Shown: positions 1 through 11,402 of the stretch, piece by piece | Layout of the letters: each line of letters begins with the position of its first letter | Numbering within the stretch: position 1 is the first letter of the stretch | Assembly: GCF_033958435.1 (NCBI RefSeq) | Contig: NC_134137.1 | Coordinates: forward strand, 60,590,001-60,654,000 | DNA: 64,000 bases | DNA from: Carettochelys insculpta | Taxonomy: Eukaryota; Chordata; Testudines; Carettochelyidae | Direction: 5' to 3' | Program-made: the position numbers and the translations under genes | Notes under the pieces: generated by a model | The model's database searches: none | Told to the model about the DNA's origin: nothing | What the model saw: the letters and a program-made list of their open reading frames with translations, nothing else

Positions 1-91
1 TTGACCACATCCATGGTAAGTGGTCAACTAAACTCATGCCAGATTAGAGTTTGCCAAACGAAAGAGTGCTGGATTAGAGAGGTTCAGCCTG
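1..91. mobile_element. Right end of a Tigger-like nonautonomous DNA transposon
   Basis: The end of this stretch, with a GCTGGATTAGAGAGGTTCAGC-like terminus just before a TA dinucleotide at 92-93, matches the right end of the element at 34106-34432, where a similar sequence also abuts TA. The left part lies before the window. TA targets and this type of terminus are typical of the Tc1/mariner-Tigger group. It sits in the intron before the last DHRS12 exon. Confidence 0.5.
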
Positions 92-366
92 TAGTAAAAA
101 TCAGTCTTGTGGGGAAAAGCATTTTGGGTCTCTGACTCAGTGAAATGAATCTAAGTGCATTCTGCTTTAGAAAAAATGACTTCATTTACCAAAAGAACCA
201 TATTTAAATGTTGCAGAAATCCACCAGGCCTGATTAACCTGTCGGCTTTAAGATCATCCTGTGGACGTGGAGAATGCTTCTGCAGTTGTGGTCTAGGAGA
301 AAGATACACCCATACCGAGAGAGGTGACACATTTAAATCACTTACGTTATTTTATTCATATTTCAG

Positions 367-494
367 ACCGACAACCTGTTTCTACTCACTTGCCCCTCGC
401 CAGGACGTATTCTTCACCAGCAGAGGAAGAGAAGCTAATGGAAGCTTTGGAACAGCTTTCCCAACAGTTTAAGCCTGCTCGGTCACTTCTGTAG
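367..494 (+). CDS. DHRS12: DHRS12 last coding exon (SDR family dehydrogenase/reductase 12, C-terminus)
   Basis: This is the terminal exon of a short-chain dehydrogenase/reductase family member; the reaction of DHRS12 is poorly defined. A pyrimidine-rich acceptor ending TTTCAG sits at 361-366. The exon starts with the last two bases of an Asp codon and runs 42 codons to TAG at 492-494. The translation contains QPVSTHLPLA and SSPAEEEKLMEALEQL, which closely follow the tail of mammalian DHRS12 as I remember it. Only this C-terminal piece, after the Rossmann-fold catalytic part, is present; the upstream exons lie before the window. The frame ends with PARSLL after the QFK that matches the human terminus, so the turtle protein looks about six residues longer. 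Convergence with WDFY2 agrees with the human gene order. A different frame over the same bases is open through 155-472, but it ignores the splice site and has no homology. Confidence 0.88.
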
Positions 495-2165
495 GCATTT
501 ACCATCACACTATTGAACAGAAATGAAGCTTTGAATTAAATACTAGCTATACTGTATTACAAATCTGAGGGGAAGGGAAAAAATTTGCTACAAATAATAG
601 ATGTGAAAGGTGAACTGGGATTCCTTATGTAAGTTGTATGCTGTTGAAGGCTTTCATGGGCTCATGTAAACTATTCAGCAGTTGAATATGAACTCACATT
701 TCTCTCCCTACCTCAGTCATGCCAGACACTTGGCTATATTCACTTGGCTTCAGATGTGTAGAGGCAACAACAGAGGAAGGTATTTCACTATGGGGTTGCT
801 CACATATGCCTGTAACAAGCTGTGTTTGTAGCCTAGCAGGCTAGCACCATCACTTAGTAAAATTCTCTTTCCTAGTGCCTCCCTCAGACTTGTGTAACTA
901 CAGCCTGTTTGTTAGGCTTGGTTATACTTTACCTCCACTGTCTAGGTTTTGCGAGGGTCACTGTTCTCCCCTCATAGTTACAACTCAGTAATGGCTTCAC
1001 AGCAATACAGTGCTGGTATGTAGGTGAAAAATAAGTCAGGAGTCCTTGGTCATAGGACGCTGCTTTTTCCAAGACCAGAAGGGCTTATGCTAGCCTTCCC
1101 AGACAGCTAGTCTGTCCTAAGTGATTTTACATATAGAAAGCAGCTTTTCTCTTTTTTTGGAAGTTAACTAGTACCTTTTTCATATATTGCAATAGCTGCC
1201 TAAACCATTTCCTGAAATTTTGGAATGAGGGGATGTGTGTTCAGAAGTCATCATGTTACAGACACAGACACAACAGAAATGCTGGCCTGTTGAGTGTGAG
1301 GCCACAGACTCAGCTAATCATAGGAGGGCAAGAAAAGGTTACAGTGGGTTAAATTCATTTTAGCTGTGTATATTAAAAATTGATGTAGCATTCTGAATAA
1401 ACAGGCAACTGAAGTGTGACTCTGGGGAAGTAGTGATAGTTAACTTTGCCGAATTCTAGACAAGTATTGGACTGCCTAAGCAATGCATTCTGTAAAAGCA
1501 ATAATTTAACAGCAGAACTTCGATAGAGTACAGACAATCAAGTCTTTGGCAGTAAGCTTTTTATAACACCAAACCCTTAAAACAAGTATTACTTTAATAT
1601 ACCCTATTAAAAGTTTAAACTAGTGTTGTGTACAGTTTTTAGTTTGTTCACAGACAGCAGCCATGAATAATACATTTAAGGCTTGTCTACCCTGCATGGC
1701 AAAGTAGTCTAGGAGTGAGCTCGTTATAGAGTATGGTGACTGCTCAGTCTAAACACTGCTGGCATGTTCTCAAAGGTACTTAGTTTGCCTTAGAGTATTG
1801 TGTAAACAACAGCCTTCCCCACTCAAGCACTTTGCTGCCATGCAGACAACCCCATAGTTTACTAGAAAGCGCAAAATAAGTTAGCTTTCCATGCTATACA
1901 AAGATTCATAGCTTGAGAGCATGGTGCTACCCAAAAGGAGGAATAATTATGTCTAGATTTTAACAATTATAAGGAGACTTTGACATAGAGGTGTCTCAGC
2001 TGTGTGGCATGCACATAGTTTATTTAAAAAGGAGTATCCTCTAAAGCCTTTTAACATTGGTGTTTTAAAGCATCCCCGTTAAGCCTGAACAAAAACAAGA
2101 TCTTAACTGACGTAGTAATATGGTAAGCTGCTAGCCAGACAGATGGTGGTATGTTAATAGGGTAT
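495..2165 (+). other. DHRS12 3' untranslated region and flank
   Basis: No gene is visible after the DHRS12 stop. Two candidate polyadenylation hexamers on the + strand are ATTAAA at 535-540 and AATAAA at 1396-1401; neither has a decisive GT-rich element that I can point to, so the transcript end is open. The rest is AT-rich single-copy-looking DNA. Confidence 0.4.
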
Positions 2166-2853
2166 TACAGAATCACAGGGCTGGAAGGGACCTCAGGAGG
2201 TCATCTAGTCCAGCCCCCTGCTTCAAGCAGGATCAACACCCAATAAGTCATCCCAGCCAGGACCTTGTCCAGCTGGGACTTAAAAACCTCAAGGGATGGA
2301 GAATCCACCATGTCTCTAGGCAATGCATGCCAATGCTTCACCACCCGCCTGGTCAAGTAGTTCTTCCTAATATCTAACCTACACCTCTCCTTCTTCAACT
2401 TCAGACCATTACTCCTTGTTCTGCCATCTGACACCACTGAGAACAGTTTCTCACCCTCCTTTTTGGAGCTCCCCTTCAGGAAGTTGAAGGCTGCTATTAA
2501 ATCACCTCTAAGTCTTCTCTTCTGTAAACTAAACAAGCCCAAATCCCTCAGCCTATCTTCATAGGTCTTGTGCTCCACACCCTTAATCATTTTTGTTGCC
2601 CTTCGCCAAACCTGCTCCAGCAAATCCACATCCTTTTTATACTGGGGGCCCCAAAACTGGACACAATATTCCAGATGTGGCCTTACCAGTGCCGAATAAA
2701 GAGGAATAACTCCTCCTCTAGATCTGCTCGAAATGCTCCTCCTAATGCACCCTAGTATGCCGTTAGCCTTCTTGGCTACAAGGGCACACTGTTTACTCAT
2801 ATCCAGCCTTTCATCCACCATAACCTGTGGGTCCCTAGATATTACAGTGTTCA
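2166..2853 (-). mobile_element. CR1 LINE, 5'-truncated, reverse transcriptase C-terminus and 3' end
   Basis: Read on the minus strand, the frame from about 2850 to 2201 encodes the end of a CR1 reverse transcriptase: RDPQVMVDERLDMSKQCA, then SALVRPHLEYCVQFWGP, TYEDRLRDLGLFSLQKRRLR and a final LTRRVVKHWHALP segment. These are hallmarks of the region after the catalytic core. The following 3' end carries the GACCTCCTGAGGTCCCTTCCAGCC-type tail common to CR1 and CR1-mobilised SINEs. About 215 codons are open without a stop, so the copy is fairly young, but the endonuclease and the catalytic core are missing and it cannot move by itself. It ends near an AGAATCACAG motif at about 2168, as expected for the CR1 3' terminus. 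Confidence 0.9.
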
Positions 2854-4623
2854 AGAGGAGATGGGTAAAGAATAATCTAAGTAGTAGTTGGTTTTTCATA
2901 CCAAGTGAATGTTATGGGAACCGTATTTTCTCTGAAATACCAATTATGTGAAACAGTACAACAGGATGGCTTGCACAGACATTTATTTCGCAAATGCTTA
3001 GGTTTTTACAGGAACCTAGTACATTGTTTGAACACTAAAATAGTTACTGAAAATGTGGAAAGAGGTGGAGGGAAAAAATGTAGACAGAGAAAAATCACAT
3101 TCAGCACATTTCAATAGTTTAAATTACAAAATTTAAATAAGATTATTCAGTAATGAGAAACTTATTAGTAAGCCAAATTCCTGTGCAAGTGGAATTTCCT
3201 ACTACCAGTATAAAAATATGCAAAGCCCTCCCTTGTGTCATATTCTGACTAATGGTACATATATGTCAATATTATTAGGGAATTAAGTATATTTTACTCA
3301 ATTTGCAGTAGTTGAACACTACCCATCACACCAGGTTTGTTCTGGTTGAAGGCAAAATTTCAAAATGGAGAGTCCAAAATGCATAATGAATAACCACATA
3401 AAGACAGAGGGAATTTATTTAACAGTGGACATGAAGTTACATATATACCACATTATCTGCTTCAGTTGTTTGGACAAGAATTAAAACAAAGCATATGCAT
3501 TAGCTGCATTTCCTTACCTAGCAGGCTGTAAAGCTTAATTAACTTAAAAGTTTGTGTTCTTTTCAGGGTTTCTTAGTTAAAATAAGTTTGCACTTGGGCA
3601 GAAGTGAGTTTGATGTAAACCATCTAAGTAAGACTGTGCATAAAAACAATAGAAAAGTGCACTTACGTACTTTGGTCCATATTCCATACTGGCATTTCAA
3701 TACCCCATAACTTTCTTTCCATTCATAATATGAATTTGGAAAGGAGAGCAACATGATCAAAGTCGTGTTTATGTAAAACTTAAGGACAGCATAGGAAAAA
3801 GCCCATTGCCATATTTTGTGGTTGAAGTATGTACGTTGAGGTATGTAGTCATGAAGCAAAGGAGAACTTTATTTTAAAAGTAATGCACATTAGGTTATAC
3901 GTGTCATGTAAGCAAATACATTCAGTGCCATCTTAAATTATAGTGGCAAGAGACATTAGTAACTGACTGTCCAACCTGGACAAAGAGCACTTTTTAAACA
4001 ATACACTTTCAATACTTTAAAATCCAAAACTATACCAGACTACAGGAAGGCAACATAAAGAGTGACCTGGTGAAGCTATTTTTCAAGGATCAGTAACTTT
4101 CAGCCTGAGTCTGTAGTATCAACACCATTGTTTTCTCTCACCTCCTTTACTAAAGACTAGAGCTTTCATGCTACCTTTACACTGCAAACTTATTTTTAAT
4201 TGCCTTCTTTAAAGAAAAATTCCCATCAGGCCCCTTACATTTTTCATGACTCTTAAGAACTCTTGATCAATACTTAAGGGACTGTGTGCTCCTGTGTAAA
4301 TTAATAGCTTTTTTGCTCAGGACAGAGAGTAACCCCCATTAAAATGCTTCGACTTACTCCCCTGCATCTTCTTATGACATGTTTCTGTTCAGGTTGTAGC
4401 CACTCTTTGCAGTTGCCAAGACAGAAGAACACGTCAGTGCTACAGAACTGATCATACAGTGTTACCAGCCACATCAGGGAAGCAAACTCTTTCCTCTAAC
4501 TCTAATGCTAAGAGTTAATTGTAATAATGTTCAGGTAATTATTTTCAAGTTGACATTGGCCTGGTCCTGAATTCTGCATCTGAGGAAAACTTGTTCTGTG
4601 TAAAAATGTAAGACTAAATAAAA
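2854..4623. other. Intergenic DNA, nothing recognised
   Basis: AT-rich sequence with many stop codons on both strands. I see no exon, tandem repeat or terminal inverted repeat here. Confidence 0.4.
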
Positions 4624-4625
4624 TA

Positions 4626-5092
4626 TAGTAGTCCCTCAGGTTATGAGAGGGTTGTGTTCCTACGCATCCTCACATAACTCAAATTTCGTGTAAGTCGGTG
4701 GAGGGCTTTTTCCCCTGGTGGAACCCACGTTCTGGAGCCGGGGAAGCAGCAGGAGCACCTGGAGGTCCTTTTGAAAGGTAAGTCCTGGGGTGCGCGTGCG
4801 TGTGTGTGTGTGAGCGAGAGAGAGAGAGAGGGAGAGAGAGAGCCTGGTGGGGGGTTGGGGCCATTGGAGGGAGGAAGGGAGGTTAAGCTTGGGATGGGTT
4901 AGGGCTGCAGTGGGGGCAAGGTGGAGTTGCGTGGAGAGGGTTTGAGCCAGAGCTGTGTACAGGGAGGGTTTGAACTGGGGCAATGTTGGGGGTATTCAAC
5001 CAGGGCCAAGGGAGCAGGATTTTGAGTTGCGCTTAACTTGCATTAATACAAGTTAAACGCAATTCAAAATTGCGCATCTTGAGGAATTACTG
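4626..5092. mobile_element. Tigger-like nonautonomous DNA transposon with a GT/GA microsatellite
   Basis: The ends form a diverged terminal inverted repeat: TAGTAGTCCCTCAG on the left against CAGTAATTCCTCAAG, the complement of the right end. Each end abuts TA (4624-4625 and 5093-5094), the target of Tc1/mariner elements. The interior is G-rich and includes an alternating GT then GA run at about 4794-4844. No transposase frame is present. Confidence 0.6.
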
Positions 5093-5094
5093 TA

Positions 5095-6369
5095 CAAAGT
5101 CTGCCTTCTAGCACCAGGGCTCTGCCCATAACCATAGTATTACACCGTATTTCATGCTCCTAGTCTCAAAAGCAGGTGCAGGGTATAGCCAGGAAGTTTG
5201 TATGCATCACACATTTTTGTAGAATGTACCATTGAACCGGAAACGATTTTACAGTGCAGACCTTCCTTGCAATTAGCTGAAGGAAACAAAAAGTTCCAGC
5301 TCCAGTTATGTACCTGCTTCTGAAATGCCAGTTGTCTGTACTATGTACAAATTAAGAGTTTCCCAGATTAGCCTTGTTACATGGTACAAGTAAGGTTGCA
5401 AGGGAATATGTCCCGACTTGATTCAGATTAAGGGTAGTATTTTGAAAAGTGCTCAATGTTTTCAGTGGAAACGGAGGTAGGCAAACTCCACATGTATGCA
5501 AATTCCACCCAGAGACAGTGCATCTAAAAACTCTGCTTGTTAAAATACAATCACATCAGCGGCAATACAGCATGTTAGTCAGTGTTTAATTTAGCAGGTG
5601 GAAAGTTTAATAACCGAAGAATAGGGGGCACAAAGGGATCTCCTACAAAAATCGTCACTGGCCTAATTAAGAAGTGGCAGCCCTTCACCACACCCTCAGC
5701 AACTAGAAATAGTAAGAGACCCATAGTTTTTAATTGTGAGTCCCATCTCCCTACTCTGCATGTTTCCCTAGTTCTCCCTTCTCTGAAACTCTGTGCTATG
5801 GCTCTCTAATGCACAGTATCATCACATTTTTCCAATTATATTAGATTTCATCTGAATTCATCCAGAACTAGAGCTTGTCATTCTACCCAATGTCGATTTT
5901 GCAAGATTTTGAATTTGGATGAAAATGGGGGAGAGGCTTCAATATCTGAATGTATTTCTTGTTTTCCTTAGAATCCCACTTTTGACAGGTGAGGTTGCCT
6001 TTCACTTGCCAGTCTTCTGTCTGTCCAAGTACAAGGTTAGGGGAAAGAATTTTGGGATGTGAAAAGGGTGCTTAAGAACAGCATATGGAGGCTGCAGTCA
6101 GTCCGCCACTAAATCAAAAGAGACAAAGTGAGAGGAAAATTATCAAAAGGAAGAAAAAGCTAAGTAAAATTTAACAAAAATGGTATGTCCCATATAGACA
6201 TGCCCAAACCCAAGAAGTATGTCCAGAGTAGGCCAATAGCAATATTTTATATCCTCTATGCAGTACTGTAACTTGTTTCCTAAGGAGAGCGTGTCAGATA
6301 ATGTTTTCAGGTAAATGAAAAGACCAGATATTTGGATTCCTATTGTACACCATAGCAAAGAAAATGGCA
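5095..6369. other. Intergenic DNA, nothing recognised
   Basis: No coding exon or repeat boundary can be defended in this stretch. A 75-codon open frame near 5582-5809 has no recognisable domain and no splice or promoter context. Confidence 0.35.
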
Positions 6370-7080
6370 GACAAGCAGCAGCTGATCAGGAGACATTATA
6401 GCTCTGTCCAGAAGGTGGCCGTGTTTCTAATCATATGAACTCCTGGAAAACGTGGAGAACCGGGACATATATCCCATGACAAAGCTCCTTGTATACCGTG
6501 GAGTGGTTGTTCGAACGCTACTGTATGCATGGTAAACCTGGACAACATACAAGCACTTGAACAATATCATCAATGCTGCCTCAGGAGAAGGCTAATCTCT
6601 CTTTGGAGGATAGGCACGCAAACACTAGCATCCTGGAGAAGTTGAACATGACCAACATTGAAGCCATTATCATTCAACAACACCTTAATTGGACTGGTCA
6701 CGTGGTTCGGATGTCTGATCAGCACCTCCCAAAAGACAATGTTTTCCGAATTGGCTGAAGGACAGAGGATCCTTGTGGGGCAGCAGAAGCAATATAAGAA
6801 CATGCTGAAGGCACACATGAAAAAGTGCAGCCTCGGTGTTGACAATTTGGAGAACCTTGCCCAACACCAACCCCAGTGGATAACAGTAATCGGGAAGGCA
6901 GTGATGCATTTTGAGAGGTCCCTCTGCAGTGTAGATAAGGAGAGCCAGAAAAGAAGGAAAGTGTCAAAAATTGCTCAGGGCCCCCTCCAACAGCTACTAA
7001 CACCTGCCTTTTCTGTGATAAGGTCTGTGGCTCTAGAATTGGGCTGATCAGCCATCAAGGGACTCACAAATAGGAGGGTG
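6370..7080 (+). mobile_element. Non-LTR retrotransposon, degenerate 3' part of the reverse transcriptase ORF
   Basis: Conceptual translation across several frameshifts and stops gives the thumb and tail of a LINE-type reverse transcriptase: a VYRGVVVRTLLYAW segment near 6490, then HLNWTGHVVRMSDQHLPK near 6680-6740, then a GQQKQYKNMLKAHMKKCSLG segment. The tail ends in a C2H2-like finger (CLFC...HQGTH) at about 7005-7070 followed by a stop. This GHVVRM plus basic plus C2H2 arrangement differs from the CR1 copy at 2166-2853, so it is another clade, which I cannot name securely. It is 5'-truncated and inactive. Confidence 0.75.
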
Positions 7081-7203
7081 ACATTAAGATGTCCTCTTCA
7101 TTATCGAGTTACCACCAAGACAGGAGCCCCAGCCAGGCAAAGTTGCCACAACTGCTAGTTTTTGTAGAGCTACATGAAGAATTGAATGTTGAACAGTTTA
7201 GGT

Positions 7204-7534
7204 CAGTGATGTCCAACAGAAATTCCAGGATTGCCCCAGCCCCCCCCCCCCCCCCCCCGCTCACAATAATACCCTCTCCGCCCCCCCCCCCCCCAGAGCT
7301 AGGCACCTCCCACGCCGCAAACAGCTGGTGACTCACCAAAGGGGCTGAAGCTGCACTTGGCCACCACCGCCAGGGCTGTGCCAAGGCCACCACAGCTGCC
7401 ACCATGCGCTTGTCCAACCAAGTGGTGGGGCACATGTGCAGAGCGGGTGGAACGTGTTCCACCTGTCTGGCTCTAAGAAACTGCATTTTACCGTACTGTG
7501 GTGTCCTGTTCCCCACATGTATTGGGCACCACAG
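7204..7534. mobile_element. hAT-like nonautonomous DNA transposon
   Basis: The left end CAGTGATGTCCAAC pairs with CTGTGGTGCCCAAT, the complement of the right end. Flanks GTTTAGGT (7196-7203) and GGTTAGGC (7535-7542) agree in six of eight positions, as expected for an aged 8-bp hAT target duplication. The interior contains two long C runs (about 7241-7258 and 7280-7294) and no transposase. Confidence 0.65.
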
Positions 7535-7542
7535 GGTTAGGC

Positions 7543-9503
7543 TCTTCAGCATTCTTTTGCACTGGGGAAGAGGGGTGTTTGAAGTTTGTGAAAACTACAC
7601 CTTTATCAGCTCTCTACCCCTTCCCCAGCTACAGCTGGATTTAAAAGATTACCTAAAAAACACAGGTCCCTTGCTCCAGAGGAAATAGCGTGAAAGGAAG
7701 ACTAAGGCAAGTCTATACTACAGAAGTTAAATCAACTTTATGTAAGTTTACATCCTGCCACCAGAGTAATTAAGTCAGCCATGTATGTCCACACCACACG
7801 TGCTGGTGGAGTGAGTTCACACTAGCAGCATGTGTATCAAAGAGAACAATGCACCGGGGCGGGGTGGGGGGGGTAGGGTAGGGTGTCCTGTGGAGCAACT
7901 AACCACAGGGTTTTTTTTGGACAGGCTTGCAATGTCTCATGGGGCCAAAACATTGCAACAGTGGGGAATGGGAACACGACCTGGCTTAGCTGAGCATCCG
8001 CCATAGCCCGAGAAGCATAGACCCTGCTCAGCTGTGCATTCTTGTGAGCATTGCAATTACCTCACATCTTATCCTGCAGTATTTCCAGAGCCAAGACAGG
8101 AGCTGCCACCTGGAACACAACGTTATTCAAGCAGCCCTGCTGCAAGCCACAGAATAGTTGTGCAGTTTCTGGTCCTGGGAAAAAAAGCACTGAATTGTGA
8201 GATCACATTACGCAACTATCAGAGGACAAGTAGAAACTTTCAAACATGCAAGGCTGCTGTCCAGGAACTTTGTGCATAATGTGCCCTAGCTCTGAAGGGC
8301 TGCAATACTCAGGTGACCTGCTTGGACAGTAAAGAAAAGAATGACAATTGCTCTAGGGAAGCTTGCAATGCCAGGCTGCTAATGGTCAGTAGGGAATCCG
8401 TTTGGAATTGGTAAATCCACCATGGGAACTGTTGTGATCTAAGTGTACAGAGCCATTACAGACGTTTGCTAAGAAGGGTAGTAAAGCTGGACACAGTGGA
8501 TACTTTTACTTTAATGAAGTTCCCTTACTGTGCTGGGGTGATAGAATACATATCCTGATCTTGGCACCAGACCACCTTGCCAGAGAGAACATAAACCATA
8601 ACTGATACTTTTCAATGGTGTTGCAAGCACGGGGGGATCACAGGAGACATTTCATCTACATTAACTGTGGGATGCTTGGGAAAGGTGCATGGCCCAGGCA
8701 TCTTTAGGAACACCGGTCCATTCAGAATGGTACCATCAAGGACACTCTTTCCAGGTTGCAAAATAACCATTGAATAATGTTGGAATGCCAAAAGTGATCG
8801 TAGGAGACACAATCCAACCCTTTCACACCAGCCACTTGGACAGCAATAAGCAATTTTAACAATAGACTGAACAAGCGCAAAACGGTGTTGAAGTCTGTCT
8901 TTGGACCTTAAAGGGTTGCTGGTGCTGACTGCTTACTAGATTAGACTTCAGTGAAAGCAGTTTTGCTATGTTTAGTGCTGCATGCTGTGCTGTCTATAAT
9001 ATCTGTGAGGCAAAGGAAATGAACTTGCCCCAGGAATAGGGCACAGAGGTGGATTAGTTGGCAGCTAATTTTGCAGTCGGCTGTCAGGGCAATAAGGAGA
9101 GTCCAGTGTGTCTATGAGTCTTAGAAAACCATTTCAGTCACAGTACTGTGTGCTGCTTCTCTGCATTGTGCCTTCCCATCCCTGCCCATTGCATCAGTTT
9201 CCTTGTATCATCATCCCTCCCCTCCACCCAAAAAATCCCATGATTAGAATAAAGTGTAGAAAAATCCTCCTTTGAGGTGATTTATATGTCCCTGTCCATG
9301 GGCTGTGGTGCTTGTGTGACTGTCCTGCATCCTGACCAAATAGCCTTAAAACTAAGCATTTAAATTTGAAAAATCTACTTTGATAGCAGTGATGACACAT
9401 TTCCCTATTGAACCGCATCAAAATTAAATAAACCACAAAAAAAATTTACCTCAAAAATGGGTTTAAATTACTGTATAGGTATAGGTCTATATAAGTGTAT
9501 AGG
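7543..9503. other. Intergenic DNA with one MITE-like end
   Basis: At about 7707 the sequence AAGGCAAGTCTATACTACAG resembles the GTCTACAC-type terminus of the MITEs found elsewhere in the window, but I could not find a matching right end. A G-rich run is present at 7858-7880. No gene is visible. Confidence 0.35.
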
Positions 9504-11402
9504 TGTAACCATTAGGTAGTGTCAGTTATTATTAATATTCATTAGGCTATAAATATTCATAAGGTTGAAGTTTGAAATTCTTTAATCTGATAGGTTAGTT
9601 TAGAGTGCTCACGCATAGGCAATGAGCAGCTGCGTCCTGGTTGCCGGGGCAACGCAGAAGCAGACCTGACAGGTACAGGTGTCCAACCAGGTCCGCCCTG
9701 GCTCCATAAATTCTGGAGCGCAGCCCCCTTCCAGGCAGTCCGTCGTCGGCCTCGGAAGGAAGCGGACCACAAGAAGACATCAAAAAGGACTGAGTTTAGA
9801 GCTGGACTTTGGCCGTAGCTGAAGATCACTGGCGCAAGAGCCGAAGCTGACCGGCGTGTCAGTCATCGCTCGCTAGCCGCCGTGGGCCAGAGAAGACAAG
9901 AAGAGAAGATCAGAAGAGCTCCAGTGGTCAAAGAGCTGAAATCACTTGAAAGGTTCCGGTGCTTTTATCCAGAGGGTTTGCCCGGCAGACCGCGCCGCCT
10001 AAACAACGGTGCCCTGCATGGGTGAACCGCAGCAGCGACCCTGCCCTTCCAGCCACCGACCTTAGCCTGGGCCGGTGACTGAAAACCACGGTCGTTCTAA
10101 AATCCAGGAGGTTTTTTGTGTACCAAGCCAGCCTTTTTCCTCCTGGTCTTCCTTCCTCCTCCGTTCTTTCCTGTCTGACCTGTCCGCGGCAGCCGTAAAA
10201 GCGCGCCGTGAGGGTCATACCTTCCCAGCCTCTGAAGAGACCTGCGGGCCCGGCGCCCGGAACACAGAGCGGGAGAAAGGAGGTATTTGCCATCTATACG
10301 TCCAATACCAGCATGAGCAACTGGATGTGTCTATTCTATTGCCTATGCTGTATATTCGCATGTTGTTATTTGTGTTAATATGGATGTAAGTTTAATCTTT
10401 TTCCTGTTATGTTTACTGTTTCTTATTGCAGTTCTTAAGTTTATAGTGTATTATTGTTGCTTTGTACTTAGAGAATCTGAGTATACGGTACTGGTTTAGG
10501 TAGTGGACTGGGACTACCCCAGATTCCACATTTTGCGTCTTAAATTTTGTAACCCCCGCTTTCTAGTCTGTTATTGTAAAGCACAGGAGGCCAATCTTAT
10601 TGGCCTAGGCTGAGAATATCGCATGCCTATAGAAGATTAGTCAGGATTATTATTATTGTTCATTATACAGAGCTATTAGCTCCCCCCTACTTAGGAGGGT
10701 AGAGTGGCTAGGGATAACCCAGTAAAGGGACAACCCTAGTAAATATAACCCGTTTCGGGTAATTTGGAGGGGATAACCTTTAAATAGGAAAACCCCCACA
10801 TTTAACTAAGGGGATAACCTTTAAGTAGGAAAACCCCAAGTGTGTTTGTTATTAAGGGGAAAACCTTTCATTAGGCAAACCCCACATATATTGGGCTCTC
10901 CCCTGTTTGGCCAGCAGGGCAACCCATTTAAGTAACAGGGATAAGCTTAGTTAGCATAGGCAAATTCCCTTATTCAATAAAATCTGCTCCCCGAGGTAGT
11001 TCGGCCAAGGGTTGAGTGACCTGGTAAACCTAAGGAAGAGCCAGGAATAAACAAGTAAATATAATATATAGCTCTGTAATAATTATTTCCGTTTCACAGC
11101 ACGCGAAGAAGAATAGCATGGTCGCCCTGAAGTGCACAGTAAGTAATAGAAGGGGTTAGATAGTATTGCTTTGGTTACACTGTTCTATTGTTTGAGGGCT
11201 ATTAGCCAAGTAGGCATTAAAATCCTGTGCTAGGACTAGAAAGGCAAGGGCTAATTTAGATTTGTAACTGTTAGGCTAGTGTAAGTGATAAGTCATACCT
11301 TCAACTTCCCTTAAATAAAATCCCTGTTTGGTTCCTAAACTTTAACAACTTGCTGTCGTTCTTCCTTGGGCGAACACATAGTTTGCGTCGGCACTAGTTA
11401 CA
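9504..11402 (+). mobile_element. LTR-like element, about 1.9 kb, possibly a solo LTR
   Basis: The stretch differs in texture from its surroundings. It starts TGTAACCATTAG and ends CTAGTTACA, so it has the TG...CA ends and short inverted repeat typical of a long terminal repeat. Near its right end AATAAA (11314-11319) is followed by a T-rich segment, in the position of an R-U5 polyadenylation signal. Inside are a GC-rich part (9600-10270), a run of quasi-repeats (10681-10910) and a mini-exon-like piece (11100-11138). I see no matching direct duplication at the flanks and no gag, pol or env frame. A different class of repeat or a noncoding transcript unit remains possible. Confidence 0.4.
10681..10910 (+). 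repeat. Degenerate tandem GGGGATAACC...GGAAAACCCC units
   Basis: Units starting GGGGATAACC at 10769 and 10810 and GGGGAAAACC at 10856 recur with spacings of 41 and 46 bases; further degenerate copies lie upstream from about 10710. Each unit begins GGGG and ends CCCC, so each is also a loose inverted repeat. The run lies inside the LTR-like element. Confidence 0.7.

Noticed and set aside
155..472. A 105-codon open frame on the + strand at the left edge
   Set aside because: It runs through the DHRS12 acceptor in another frame and shows no homology; the spliced frame from 367 matches DHRS12.
10740..10880. A CRISPR-like array
   Set aside because: The units are degenerate, irregularly spaced and in vertebrate DNA; they are minisatellite-like repeats in an LTR-like element.
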